Assembly (NCBI GenBank): GCA_965235095.1
Contig: OZ249405.1
Length of the DNA stretch: 64,000 nucleotides
Strand: one strand, 5' to 3'
Origin: Fontibacterium abundans
Lineage (GTDB): Bacteria; Pseudomonadota; Alphaproteobacteria; Pelagibacterales; Pelagibacteraceae
Part shown: in pieces, positions 33,255-42,665 of the stretch
Layout: each line of letters opens with the position of its first letter
How positions within the stretch are numbered: position 1 is the stretch's first letter
Position numbers and translations under genes: made by a program
The notes under the pieces: model-generated
The model's database searches: none
What the model was told of the DNA's origin: nothing
What the model saw: only the letters and a program-made list of their open reading frames with translations

Positions 33255-35645
33255 TTAGGATCTTAATGTTGCATCAAAAGATTTTTGCATTATTTGAATT
33301 ATTTTATCACTTAATTCTTCAATTTCTTTATCATTTAATGTCTTGTCTTGTGATTGGATTAATAAATTTAAAGCAATAGATTTTTTATTCTTTTCAATAT
33401 TTCCTCCTTGGAAAACATCAAATATTCTTATTTTTTTTATTAATTTTTTATCTACACTAAGTAATACATTAACAATTTTTTCTGCTTCAAATTTTTTATC
33501 AATAATAAATGCAAAATCTCTTTCAACTTTTTGAAAATTCGAAAAAACATATTTAATTTTCTTTTCTGTATTTTGGTTATTAATAACTGGAATATTATTT
33601 AAAAGAATTTGAAAACCAAAAATAGGCCCATTTTTAATATCAAGTTCTTTAGTAATTTTAGGGTTAATTTCTCCAAAATTGGCAACTGGCAACTTATTAG
33701 AATTTAAATAAAATTTTCCCGATCTGCCTGGATGATAATACGATTCGGATTCCTGAATAACTTTTAGATCTTGCTCGTGAATTCCAAGTTCAATTAATGT
33801 TTTATAAACAGAATCTTTAATTTCAAAAACATCAACGTCCTTATCTTTTTCTAACCAATTTTTTCTATAAATTTTTCCAATTTGAATTCCTCCAATAACG
33901 GCAATTTGTTCTCCTGGTTTTGAACCTAAAAATACTGGTCCATATTCAAATATTTTTTGATCTTCAAAATTCCTATGAATATTATTTTTAATATGAATTA
34001 AAAGATTTGAAAAAATAGAAGATCTTAAAGTATCTAAATCATTAGAAATTGGATTAGCAATTAATAAATCTTTACTATGTAAACCAAATAAAGAATCAAT
34101 TTTTGAATTTGTAAAAGAATAAGTAATTGTTTCCATAAAGCCTTTGTTAGCTATAGATCTTTGTGCAAATCGATGTAATTTCTGTTTTCCTGTTAAAATA
34201 TCTTTTGAGCTATCAACTTCTGGCTTGATAAGCTGAATTTTATCATAACCTCTAATTCTTATTAATTCCTCTACTATATCAACTTCTTCGTTAATATCAG
34301 GACGCCAAGTTGGAATATTTATTGTATATGCGTTTTTACTTTCTTTAAATTTAAACCCTAAATTATCTAAAATTTTTTTAATTTCAGCTGACGAGATTTT
34401 ACTTCCGATAATTTTTTCAAATTGATCTGAATTAAATTTAATTTGTTTATTTTTAAAATTACTTTCTCCAGAAATAGTGAGGTTACTTATTTTTCCTCCG
34501 CATAATTTATTAATAATTTTTGCTGCAAGTTTTAATCCATATTCCATGAGGTTGGGATCAACTCCTCTTTCAAATCTAAATTTAGCATCAGAATTAATGC
34601 CCAATTTTTTTGCAATTTTTGATATTTTAACTGAGTCAAACAATGCTGATTCTAAAAAAATATTTTTAGTATCTAAAGAAATTGAAGAACTTTCTCCCCC
34701 TATTACACCTCCTAAACCTAAGATTTCTTTCTCATTAGTAATCAGACAAGCGCCATCTTCAAGTGTATAAGTATTATTATCTAAAGCTAAAAACTTTTCT
34801 CCCTTTTTTGATGCGCGCACAATAACTTTTGTATCAATTTTATCAGCATCGTATGCATGTAGAGGTCTATTTAAATCAACCATAATGTAATTTGTAATAT
34901 CAACAACAGCTGAGATTGGATTCATTCCGATTGAAATTAATTTATTTTTTAACCATTTTGGACTTTCTATATTTTTAATTCCTTTAATGTAGCAATGAGT
35001 AAATGAAGAACATCCAGAATTAGAATCAATAATAACTTTAAAAGGATTTTTAATATTTGTTTTTAATTTAATTTCTTCTAAATCGATTAATTTTCCAAGG
35101 CCTGCCGTTGATAAATCTCTTGCAATACCTCTCACTCCTAAACAGTCAGATCTGTTAGGGGTTATAGATATGTCAATTACTGGCTCGCTATTGTTTTTAA
35201 AATAACTATTTCCGACTTTAAATTTTTTTGAATCTAATTCGGTAATTCCTTCGCTTTCAACTGATAAACCTAATTCAGATTCAGAACAAAGCATTCCATA
35301 AGAATCGACACCTCTAATATTGGTAACTTTAATCTTAAGTTGATTTTTTGGAATAATAGCCCCTGGTCCTGCATAAACAGTTAATAAACCATCTCTAGCA
35401 TTTGAAGCACCACAAACAACTTTTAGTATTTTTCCAGAGCCAATATCAACATCACATAATTTTAATTTATCTGCGTTTGGATGTTTTTCTGCTTTAATAA
35501 TTTTCGCTACTAAAAAAAAATTATTCTTATCTGTTGTTCCAACACTTTCAACTTCAAGTCCTATATTATTTAAAGTTGAAACAATCTTTTCAATATTTGC
35601 GCTTGTTTTTAAATGATCCTTTAACCAAGAAGAAGTTACTTTCAT
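33255..35645 (-). CDS. pheT: Phenylalanyl-tRNA synthetase beta subunit
   Basis: A 796-residue protein with an N-terminal tRNA-binding domain (about 40-150; ADKLKLCDVDIG), the B3/B4 editing domain, B5, and a C-terminal ferredoxin-fold anticodon-binding domain (VERDFAFIIDKK). It forms an alpha2-beta2 enzyme with PheS. It overlaps the pheS stop by 4 bases, consistent with coupled synthesis of the subunits. Confidence 0.96.
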   Translation of the reverse strand: MKVTSSWLKDHLKTSANIEKIVSTLNNIGLEVESVGTTDKNNFFLVAKIIKAEKHPNADKLKLCDVDIGSGKILKVVCGASNARDGLLTVYAGPGAIIPKNQLKIKVTNIRGVDSYGMLCSESELGLSVESEGITELDSKKFKVGNSYFKNNSEPVIDISITPNRSDCLGVRGIARDLSTAGLGKLIDLEEIKLKTNIKNPFKVIIDSNSGCSSFTHCYIKGIKNIESPKWLKNKLISIGMNPISAVVDITNYIMVDLNRPLHAYDADKIDTKVIVRASKKGEKFLALDNNTYTLEDGACLITNEKEILGLGGVIGGESSSISLDTKNIFLESALFDSVKISKIAKKLGINSDAKFRFERGVDPNLMEYGLKLAAKIINKLCGGKISNLTISGESNFKNKQIKFNSDQFEKIIGSKISSAEIKKILDNLGFKFKESKNAYTINIPTWRPDINEEVDIVEELIRIRGYDKIQLIKPEVDSSKDILTGKQKLHRFAQRSIANKGFMETITYSFTNSKIDSLFGLHSKDLLIANPISNDLDTLRSSIFSNLLIHIKNNIHRNFEDQKIFEYGPVFLGSKPGEQIAVIGGIQIGKIYRKNWLEKDKDVDVFEIKDSVYKTLIELGIHEQDLKVIQESESYYHPGRSGKFYLNSNKLPVANFGEINPKITKELDIKNGPIFGFQILLNNIPVINNQNTEKKIKYVFSNFQKVERDFAFIIDKKFEAEKIVNVLLSVDKKLIKKIRIFDVFQGGNIEKNKKSIALNLLIQSQDKTLNDKEIEELSDKIIQIMQKSFDATLRS

Positions 35646-36709
35646 CTGCTAAAGCCTCTATAATTTGCTGGTATATCTAATGGATCAAATCCATAATGTT
35701 CTAACCATCTAACGTCTGTTTCAAAAAAAGATCTTAGATCGTTTATTCCATATTTAAGCATAGCCAATCTATCGATTCCGATACCAAAAGCGTAACCTTG
35801 ATAGATTGAAGTGTTTACTTTGCAATTTTTTAAAACATTAGGATGGACCATTCCACAACCTAATATTTCAAGCCATTTGTCGCCTTCTCCAATAACAATT
35901 TTTCCATCTTTTAATTCATAGCCAATATCAACTTCCGCTGATGGTTCAGTAAAAGGGAAATGGCTTGGTCTGAATCTCATCTTAATTTTATCCACTTCAA
36001 AAAACTTTCTAATAAAATAATCAAGAACACCTTTTAGATGGCCCATGTTTACATTTTTATCTATATGCAAGCCTTCAACTTGATGAAACATAGGAGTATG
36101 AGTTTGATCGCTATCACATCTATAAGTTCTACCAGGTGCAATAATTTTGAACGGTGGCTTTCCGGACAACATAGTTCTTATTTGTACTGGCGAAGTATGA
36201 GTTCTTAATAAAATTTCTTTGTCTTTACCTAAATAAAAAGTGTCATGCATATCCCTTGCTGGGTGATGTGGCGGTGTGTTTAATGCTGTAAAATTATTAT
36301 ATTCATTTTCAACATCGGGACCCTCAGCTACTGAAAATCCTATCTCTCCAAAAATAGCTGTTACCTCATCAATGACTTGTGTAACTGGATGAATTTTTCC
36401 AAAAGAAATGGGTCTTCCTGGTAAGGTAATATCAATTCTATCTTCTGCTAATTTTTTATTAATCTCTTTTTGCTCAAAAAGACTTATTTTAGAATTAATA
36501 AGATTATTAATATTGTCTTTTAATTTATTTAGATTTGAAGCAAAATTTTTTCTATCTTCTACTTGAAGAGTTGTGATTTTTTTAAAAAGTTCACCTATCT
36601 TTCCATTTTTGCCAAAAGCTTCCGATTTTATTAGTTCGATTTTATGAAGGGTATCGGATTGATCTATTTTAGATTTAAATTCTTTTTCTAAATGTAAAAT
36701 TTCATCCAT
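35642..36709 (-). CDS. pheS: Phenylalanyl-tRNA synthetase alpha subunit
   Basis: A 355-residue class II synthetase subunit: an N-terminal coiled coil (1 to about 90), then HPVTQVIDEV, the ThtspVQIRTM region, FRPSHFPFTEPS and GFGIDRLAML-type motif 3 (GIGIDRLAMLKYG). It holds the catalytic site for charging tRNA-Phe. It lies downstream of rplT with 32 bases between and upstream of pheT. No phe-rich leader peptide is visible in that gap. Confidence 0.96.
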   Translation of the reverse strand: MDEILHLEKEFKSKIDQSDTLHKIELIKSEAFGKNGKIGELFKKITTLQVEDRKNFASNLNKLKDNINNLINSKISLFEQKEINKKLAEDRIDITLPGRPISFGKIHPVTQVIDEVTAIFGEIGFSVAEGPDVENEYNNFTALNTPPHHPARDMHDTFYLGKDKEILLRTHTSPVQIRTMLSGKPPFKIIAPGRTYRCDSDQTHTPMFHQVEGLHIDKNVNMGHLKGVLDYFIRKFFEVDKIKMRFRPSHFPFTEPSAEVDIGYELKDGKIVIGEGDKWLEILGCGMVHPNVLKNCKVNTSIYQGYAFGIGIDRLAMLKYGINDLRSFFETDVRWLEHYGFDPLDIPANYRGFSR

Positions 36710-36741
36710 GATGATCTACTAGTATTTATGAAACTAGTTTT

Positions 36742-37098
36742 CTAATTTAGGCTAGACTGTACCTTTTTTACGATGGATTTAAAAGCCTCTGGATTTTGAT
36801 AAGCTAAATCTGCTAAAATTTTTCTATCAATAGAAATCTTTGTTTTATTAAGACCATTAATAAATTTAGAATAAGTCAAACCTTGCTCTCTAACTCCTGC
36901 ATTAATTCTTTGTATCCAAAGTGATCTAAAATTTCTTTTTTTAGCTCTGCGATCTCTATAAGAATATTGTAAAGATTTTTCTACTGACTGTTTAGCAGTT
37001 CTAATTGTATTTTTTTTTCTTCCGTAAAAACCTTTGGCAGCTTTGAAAACTTTTTTATGTTTTGCGTGACTTGTTACCCCTCGTTTAACTCGTGACAT
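36742..37098 (-). CDS. rplT: Ribosomal protein bL20
   Basis: A 118-residue very basic protein, SRVKRGVTSHAKHKKVFK, then KNTIRTAKQSVEKSLQYSYR, the standard L20 sequence. It is an early assembly protein of the large subunit. It follows rpmI by 3 bases, and in related operons L20 represses the operon translationally. Confidence 0.98.
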   Translation of the reverse strand: MSRVKRGVTSHAKHKKVFKAAKGFYGRKKNTIRTAKQSVEKSLQYSYRDRRAKKRNFRSLWIQRINAGVREQGLTYSKFINGLNKTKISIDRKILADLAYQNPEAFKSIVKKVQSSLN

Positions 37099-37101
37099 AA
37101 A

Positions 37102-37308
37102 TTATCCTCTTAGACTGTTTGGCATGTAAGATTTAACAATCTTAGCATCAGGTTTTGACATAATTGCCATTCCTCTTTGTCTTCTAATCTGAGAATTGGT
37201 TCTTTTAATCATACCATGTCTTTTTCCAGCTTGAGGCATTTTTACTTTACCTGTGGCTGTAATTCTAAATCTTTTTTTAGCTGAGCTCTTAGTTTTAATC
37301 TTATACAT
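37102..37308 (-). CDS. rpmI: Ribosomal protein bL35
   Basis: A 68-residue basic protein with KTKSSAKKRFRITATGKVK and AGKRHGMIKRT, matching L35. It lies between infC and rplT as in the classical operon, 69 bases after infC. Confidence 0.98.
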   Translation of the reverse strand: MYKIKTKSSAKKRFRITATGKVKMPQAGKRHGMIKRTNSQIRRQRGMAIMSKPDAKIVKSYMPNSLRG

Positions 37309-37377
37309 AAAATAAATACCTGCGGTTTATACTAATATTAAAGATGAAAAACAATAAGTATGAAAGTGAAGAAACTG

Positions 37378-37938
37378 CTATTTTAATGGCTGAATAATGA
37401 AGGTCATTTGTTTACCTTCCATTTTTGGAGACTGTTCAACTTTACCTGTTATTTTTAAATCACTTACAATTCTAGCTGCAAGATCTTGTGCTAGTTTTAA
37501 ATGCTGCATTTCTCTTCCTTTAAACTTTATTGTAAATTTTACTTTATCTCCTTTAACTAAAAATTTCTCTGTAGCTTTCATTTTAAAATTATAATCATGA
37601 ACATCTGTTCCTGGTCTCATTTTAATCTCTTTAAGAGTTACAACTTTTTGTTTCTTTTTTGCTTGGCTGGCTTTTTTTTGTAACTCGTATTTATATTTTC
37701 CAAAATCAGTTATTTTACAAACTGGTGGTTTTGCATTAGGAGCAATTTCGATTAAATCTAAACCCTGTTCTTTTGCGGTCATCAGCGCATCATTTAAAGA
37801 AACGATTCCAATATTTTGACCATCACTTCCAATTAATTGAACATCGGTTGCTCTAATTCTATCATTTACTTTTGGTCCGCGATTTGAAGAACTGTTGGAC
37901 CTAAAATTACTTCTGTTGTTTTGAAAATTTTGATTAAT
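37378..37938 (-). CDS. infC: Translation initiation factor IF-3 with AUU start codon
   Basis: The longest ATG frame (from 37782) gives only 134 residues and cuts into the N-terminal domain. In the same frame upstream the translation continues as GPKVNDRIRATDVQLIG and NIGIVSLNDALMTA, which is conserved IF-3 sequence. No ATG, GTG or TTG fits, but ATT at 37936-37938 sits 7 bases after AGGAG (37946-37950), giving a 186-residue protein. AUU is the known start of E. coli infC and underlies its autocontrol. The AGGAG overlaps the thrS stop codon. The C-terminal half has FKGREMQHLKLA and VEQSPKMEGKQM as expected. Confidence 0.88.
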   Translation of the reverse strand: MNQNFQNNRSNFRSNSSSNRGPKVNDRIRATDVQLIGSDGQNIGIVSLNDALMTAKEQGLDLIEIAPNAKPPVCKITDFGKYKYELQKKASQAKKKQKVVTLKEIKMRPGTDVHDYNFKMKATEKFLVKGDKVKFTIKFKGREMQHLKLAQDLAARIVSDLKITGKVEQSPKMEGKQMTFIIQPLK

Positions 37939-37945
37939 AACTATA

Positions 37946-37950
37946 CTCCT
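37946..37950 (-). promoter_or_regulatory. Ribosome-binding site that sets the infC AUU start
   Basis: AGGAG on the minus strand, 7 bases before ATT (37936-37938). It overlaps the TAG stop of thrS (37949-37951). Its position excludes the internal ATG at 37782 as the main start. Confidence 0.8.
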
Positions 37951-39865
37951 AGATTTTTGGTGCTAAAGATTCTTTAACTAATAAATTCACAGCTTCATTT
38001 AAAGGTAATGTATCTTGTTTTTCTTGTCCAAGTCTTCGAAGTGTAATTGATTGATTCTCTTGTTCTTTAGATCCACAAATCATTAAAATTGGAGTCTTAG
38101 ACAAAGAGTGTTCTCTAATCTTGTAGTTAATTTTTTCATTCTTAAGATCGATAATATTCCTTATTTTGTTTTTATCAAGTTCAGCTGATACTTTTTTTGC
38201 ATAATCGTCAAATTCTTGAGAAATTGGAAGTATTGCAACTTGTTTAGGTGCTAACCACAACGGAAGTTTACCAGCGTAATGTTCAATTAAAATACCTATA
38301 AATCTTTCAAGTGATCCAAATAATGCCCGATGCAACATAACAGGATTCTTTTTAATTCCATCTTTATCAATATAAGTAGCACCTAATCTGCCTGGTAAAT
38401 TTAAATCTACTTGCAAAGTTCCACACTGCCAATCTCGACCAATGGTATCTCTTAAAACGAATTCAATTTTAGGACCATAAAACGCTCCTTCGCCTTTATT
38501 AATAGAGTAATCTAATTTTGAAGCTTTCACAGCTTCTAACAATGCAGCCTCTGCTTTATCCCATAGTTTGTCATCTCCAACTCTTTTTGCTGGACGATCA
38601 GAATATTTTAAAATTACATTTTCAAAACCAAAAGCTTTGTAAATATCTAAAATCAACTTAGTAACTTTTAATGACTCTTCTGTAATTTGATTTTCAGTGC
38701 AAAAAATGTGAGCGTCATCTTGTGTGAAAGACCTAACTCTCATTAATCCATGCAAAGATCCCGAACTTTCATAACGATGGACTTTGCCAAATTCTGATAA
38801 TTTTAAGGGTAAATCTCTATAGCTTTTAAGTCCTTGATTAAAAATTTGAACACAGCCAGGACAATTCATGGGTTTGATTGCAAAAACTCTCTCATCTGGA
38901 GTTTTCGTTGTATACATATGTTCTTGAAATTTTTCCCAATGACCAGATTTCTCCCATAATGTTTTGTCTAAAATATCAGGTGTGTTTACTTCTCGATAAC
39001 CAGCTTCAGTTTGTTTTTGACGCATAAAATCAATAAGAGACTGAAACAGCTGCCAACCTCCTTCATGCCAAAATACGGCACCCGGACTTTCTTCTTGAAA
39101 ATGAAATAAATCCATAACTTTTCCAAGTTTACGATGATCTCTTTTTTCAGCTTCTTCTATTCTATGCAAATATTCATCTAACTCTTTTTTATTTCTCCAG
39201 CATGTTCCATAAATTCTTTGAAGCATTTCATTATTTGAATCTCCTCGCCAATAAGCTCCTGCAAGTTTTGTCAGCTTAAATGCTTTGCCTATTTTTCCAG
39301 TAGAAGTTAAATGTGGTCCTCTACATAGATCATGCCACTTACCATGAAAATAAATTGAAATTTCTTCTTTAGTTGGAATGCTATTTATTATTTCAGCTTT
39401 ATAAAGTTCTCCTTTTTTTTTAAAATGTTCTATAGCTTTTTCTCTATCCCAAACTTCTCTTGTTGTAGGTTCATCTCGATCAATAATTTCTATCATTTTT
39501 TCTTCAATTTTTACTAAATCTTCATCGGTAAAAGGTTTCTTCCTAGAAAAATCATAATAAAAACCATTTTCAATAACTGGACCAATAGTAACCTGAGTGT
39601 CTTTAAATAATTCTTGAACTGCCATAGCAAGAACATGTGCTGTATCGTGTCTTATAACCTCTAATCCGTAATCATCTTCAAGTGTAACGATTTGTACCGT
39701 AGAATCTTTTTCAATAAATGTACTAAGATCCTTAAAACTATCATTTACTTTTATAACTAAAGCTTTTTTTGCAAGTGAAGGGCTGATAGTTTTTGCTATC
39801 TCATGTCCATTAACTTTTCCTGGAAATTGAAGTTTTTTTCCATCTAAAAGCGTGATGTTAAGCAT
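37949..39865 (-). CDS. thrS: Threonyl-tRNA synthetase
   Basis: A 638-residue class II synthetase. Order: TGS domain (1 to about 60), editing domain with HDTAHVLAMAV (HxxxH, about 74), catalytic core with IKPMNCPGCVQIF (zinc Cys near 333), RSFTQDDAHIFC and a C-terminal anticodon domain. It charges tRNA-Thr and edits mis-charged serine. It heads the thrS-infC-rpmI-rplT-pheS-pheT order, the same as in E. coli. Confidence 0.97.
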   Translation of the reverse strand: MLNITLLDGKKLQFPGKVNGHEIAKTISPSLAKKALVIKVNDSFKDLSTFIEKDSTVQIVTLEDDYGLEVIRHDTAHVLAMAVQELFKDTQVTIGPVIENGFYYDFSRKKPFTDEDLVKIEEKMIEIIDRDEPTTREVWDREKAIEHFKKKGELYKAEIINSIPTKEEISIYFHGKWHDLCRGPHLTSTGKIGKAFKLTKLAGAYWRGDSNNEMLQRIYGTCWRNKKELDEYLHRIEEAEKRDHRKLGKVMDLFHFQEESPGAVFWHEGGWQLFQSLIDFMRQKQTEAGYREVNTPDILDKTLWEKSGHWEKFQEHMYTTKTPDERVFAIKPMNCPGCVQIFNQGLKSYRDLPLKLSEFGKVHRYESSGSLHGLMRVRSFTQDDAHIFCTENQITEESLKVTKLILDIYKAFGFENVILKYSDRPAKRVGDDKLWDKAEAALLEAVKASKLDYSINKGEGAFYGPKIEFVLRDTIGRDWQCGTLQVDLNLPGRLGATYIDKDGIKKNPVMLHRALFGSLERFIGILIEHYAGKLPLWLAPKQVAILPISQEFDDYAKKVSAELDKNKIRNIIDLKNEKINYKIREHSLSKTPILMICGSKEQENQSITLRRLGQEKQDTLPLNEAVNLLVKESLAPKI

Positions 39866-39873
39866 GTCTCTTA

Positions 39874-41013
39874 TTAAACTAAGGACTTATAAATTTCTAG
39901 TGTTTTAGAACACATCTGATCTACCGTATAATTATTAATAACATTAGCTCTACCTTTTGTTCCTAAATCTTTTAAAAAACTTTTATCTTTTTTTGAAACT
40001 TCAATAATCATCTTTGCCAAATCTTTTTCATCATCAGATTTAAATAACCAGCCTGTTTGTCCATCAATAATTGTTTCATTGGAACCTCCGATATTGCTTG
40101 CAAGTATTGGTTTCTCCATTGCTTGTGCTTCAACTGCTACTCTGCCAAATGCCTCAGGCTCGATAGAGGCTGACAACACTAAATCACAAGCATTATAAGC
40201 TGATGGCATGAAAGATTCGTGTGAAATAATCTTTACATTTTCATCCAATCGATGCTCTCTAATAAAATCTAAAAGATATTCTCTATACTCGGTTCTGCCT
40301 TGATCATCTCCAAGTATAATTGCACTAATATTATTTAGTAAATTTTCTTGTTTAAGGAATAATAAAGTATTTAAAAAAAGAAACTGCCCTTTCCAAAAAG
40401 TTAATCTGCCTGGAAGCAATATTAAAAAATTATTACTAGATATCCCCCAACGCGTTCTAACACTGTTGAGCACTTCTACATTTGAATTTTTTGGGTTAAA
40501 ATAATCAATATTAATTCCTCTTGGTATAAGAAAAATCTCTTTTGAGTAATTATAATTATTTCTTATATGATCAAAAATAAATCTTGATCCGGCAATAACA
40601 GAATTGCCTCTTAACATAACTGAATTATAAAATTTTTTTAAAGGATTGTTAAAATTATAAGTGCCATGAAAAGTTGAAATTAAAGACACTCCTGATAATT
40701 TACTTGCAAAATAACATGACCAAGCCGGAGCACGACTGCGAACATGAATAATATTAATTTTATAAAACAAAACAATAAATAAAATTACAAATACATTAAA
40801 AAAAATCATAAATGGGTTTTTGCTATGTACAGAAAATTTAAAAATCTTTATCTTCGTTTGATCAATATTTTTAATTTGTTCTCCACCGGAACATAAAATT
40901 GCAGAAAAATAATTTTGATTAGCAATAAATTGTGCAATGTCTTTACAGCCTGTTTCTGCTCCACCCACATCTAATCTTGGAATAACTTGCAATAAACGAA
41001 TTTTTTTATCCAT
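39874..41013 (-). CDS. Glycosyltransferase family 4
   Basis: A 379-residue GT-B enzyme: RLLQVIPRLDVGGAETG at the N-terminus, LLPGRLTFWKGQFLFLN at the start of the C-terminal domain and the EX7E motif EPEAFGRVAVEAQAM (about 293-301) that binds the sugar nucleotide. These are retaining glycosyltransferases of lipopolysaccharide or capsule synthesis. It is upstream of thrS by 8 bases and divergent from the hydrolase at 41040. Donor and acceptor are unknown. Confidence 0.85.
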   Translation of the reverse strand: MDKKIRLLQVIPRLDVGGAETGCKDIAQFIANQNYFSAILCSGGEQIKNIDQTKIKIFKFSVHSKNPFMIFFNVFVILFIVLFYKINIIHVRSRAPAWSCYFASKLSGVSLISTFHGTYNFNNPLKKFYNSVMLRGNSVIAGSRFIFDHIRNNYNYSKEIFLIPRGINIDYFNPKNSNVEVLNSVRTRWGISSNNFLILLPGRLTFWKGQFLFLNTLLFLKQENLLNNISAIILGDDQGRTEYREYLLDFIREHRLDENVKIISHESFMPSAYNACDLVLSASIEPEAFGRVAVEAQAMEKPILASNIGGSNETIIDGQTGWLFKSDDEKDLAKMIIEVSKKDKSFLKDLGTKGRANVINNYTVDQMCSKTLEIYKSLV

Positions 41014-41039
41014 TAAATTAATATGCTATACTTTTAACC

Positions 41040-41792
41040 ATGAATAATCCAAAGCAAAATTTTTTTTTAACAAAAAATAATCAAAAAATTCATTACAAAT
41101 TTATTAATAACAAAAGTCTAACTACAATTATTTTTCTTCACGGACTGATGTCAGATATCAAAAGTAAAAAAGCTAAACACTTAAAAAAATTTGTTAATAA
41201 AAATAGAATAAACTTATTATTATTTGAATATAGCGGCCATGGTAAGTCTTCAGGAAAATTTACGGATTTTAGTGTTAAAAATTGGGTAGAAGATTCAAGG
41301 GCAATTATAAAAAAATTAATCAAAAAAAATAAGATAATTCTTATTGGTTCAAGCATGGGTGCCTGGATTGGAATTATGCTAATTAAATATTTTTATAAGA
41401 AAATTAAAGGTTTTGTCGGTATTGCGTCTGCTCCTGATTTTACTGAAGAATTAATATGGAAAAAGTTAAGTATTATTGAAAAAAAAAAAATAAGAGAAAA
41501 TAAAATCTATAATTTAAAAAATAGTCACAATAATTTTTATCCAATTACTAAAAAATTTTTATATGATGGAAAAAAAGTCTTAGTTCTTAATAAAAAAATT
41601 AAATGCAATTTCCCAGTTGAGCTATTACATGGTGTTAATGACTCCTCTGTTTCTTGGTTTTATTCAATAAAATTAATAAAAACCTTAATAAGTAAAAAAT
41701 TAAATTTAACAATTATTGATGATGGAGATCACTCTTTGTCAAGGACTCAAGATTTAAAGAAACTAGATTTAGCGATTAAAAATATTATTTAA
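41040..41792 (+). CDS. Alpha/beta hydrolase
   Basis: A 250-residue protein with the oxyanion loop FLHGLMSDI, nucleophile elbow GSSMGA (Ser near 103), an acid-region LLHGVNDSSV and the catalytic His in DDGDHSLSR near residue 230. No signal peptide; substrate unknown. Its 3' end overlaps the converging SDR gene by 24 bases. Confidence 0.75.
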   Translation: MNNPKQNFFLTKNNQKIHYKFINNKSLTTIIFLHGLMSDIKSKKAKHLKKFVNKNRINLLLFEYSGHGKSSGKFTDFSVKNWVEDSRAIIKKLIKKNKIILIGSSMGAWIGIMLIKYFYKKIKGFVGIASAPDFTEELIWKKLSIIEKKKIRENKIYNLKNSHNNFYPITKKFLYDGKKVLVLNKKIKCNFPVELLHGVNDSSVSWFYSIKLIKTLISKKLNLTIIDDGDHSLSRTQDLKKLDLAIKNII

Positions 41793-42665
41793 AATACTTT
41801 TAAAGCCTTCTTTGTAAGTTGGAAAATGCAGTTTTACTTTTAAATCTTTTTTAATTTTTGCATTACTAACCTTTTTTGAATCTTTATAAAAATTTTTCAT
41901 TTCACCTTCATTTAAAGACTGAAAAGATACCGGAGATGGATTTTGAATTCCCATTAAACTACACGCATAAGATATAGTTTTATCATAAGAACATGGCATA
42001 TTGTCTGCTACATTATAAATTTCCCCAGCTTTTGAATAAATTAAAGATTTGAACAAAACCTGAGCTATATCAACAACATGAATTCTTGAAAAATAATGAT
42101 TACTTTTTTTAACGTAACGAATTTGACCATTTGTTAATCGTAAAAATACATTTCTCTCTGGAGAATAAATTCCTGACAATCTAAATATTCTTGTTGGAAT
42201 AAAATGGTATCGATTTAATTTCAACCATTCATTTTCAGCTACAATTCTGTTTATGCCTGCATCGTTATTTGTTAATAATTTACTTTTTTCATTAACCCAT
42301 TTTCCTTCATAGTTTCCGTAAACACTCGTTGATGAAAGATATCCTAGCCATTTAATTTTTTTATTTAAAGTTATTTGATTGTAAAAATTTTCAATAACAA
42401 GATCTTTTCTGTCTCTTGGGGGTATTGAAATTAATATATGACTTGCATTTAAAATATATTTAATAATTTTTTTATCAAATTTATTATTATCAAAATAAAA
42501 GTTTTTGTAATTAATATTTAAAAATTTTTTGTTAACAGTTTTGGATCTTGAAGTTGTGATTAAATTAATTCTATATTTATTTTTTAAAAGCTCTTTTACG
42601 AAGTATTTAGCTGTTAAACCAAAACCAAAACAAACTAAGCTAATTGATTTAGACCGCTTTTCCAT
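41769..42665 (-). CDS. NAD(P)-binding SDR/epimerase-like protein (YeeZ type)
   Basis: A 298-residue protein with a Rossmann-fold start, SLVCFGFGLTAKYFVKELL, SSTSVYGNYEGKW near the usual catalytic Ser/Tyr area and PCSYDKTISYACSLMGI. This resembles the YeeZ group of atypical SDRs, whose function is not established. Its ATG lies inside the end of gltB (17-base overlap), so it is probably made from the gltBD transcript. Confidence 0.65.
   Translation of the reverse strand: MEKRSKSISLVCFGFGLTAKYFVKELLKNKYRINLITTSRSKTVNKKFLNINYKNFYFDNNKFDKKIIKYILNASHILISIPPRDRKDLVIENFYNQITLNKKIKWLGYLSSTSVYGNYEGKWVNEKSKLLTNNDAGINRIVAENEWLKLNRYHFIPTRIFRLSGIYSPERNVFLRLTNGQIRYVKKSNHYFSRIHVVDIAQVLFKSLIYSKAGEIYNVADNMPCSYDKTISYACSLMGIQNPSPVSFQSLNEGEMKNFYKDSKKVSNAKIKKDLKVKLHFPTYKEGFKSILNNIFNR

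Noticed and set aside
36710..36741. ACTAGT repeats between rplT and pheS as a terminator or attenuator
   Set aside because: The hairpin is short and A+T-rich without a U-run, and no Phe-rich leader frame is present.
37378..37782. infC as a 134-residue protein starting at the internal ATG
   Set aside because: Conserved IF-3 N-terminal sequence continues in frame upstream to an ATT with a proper ribosome-binding site.
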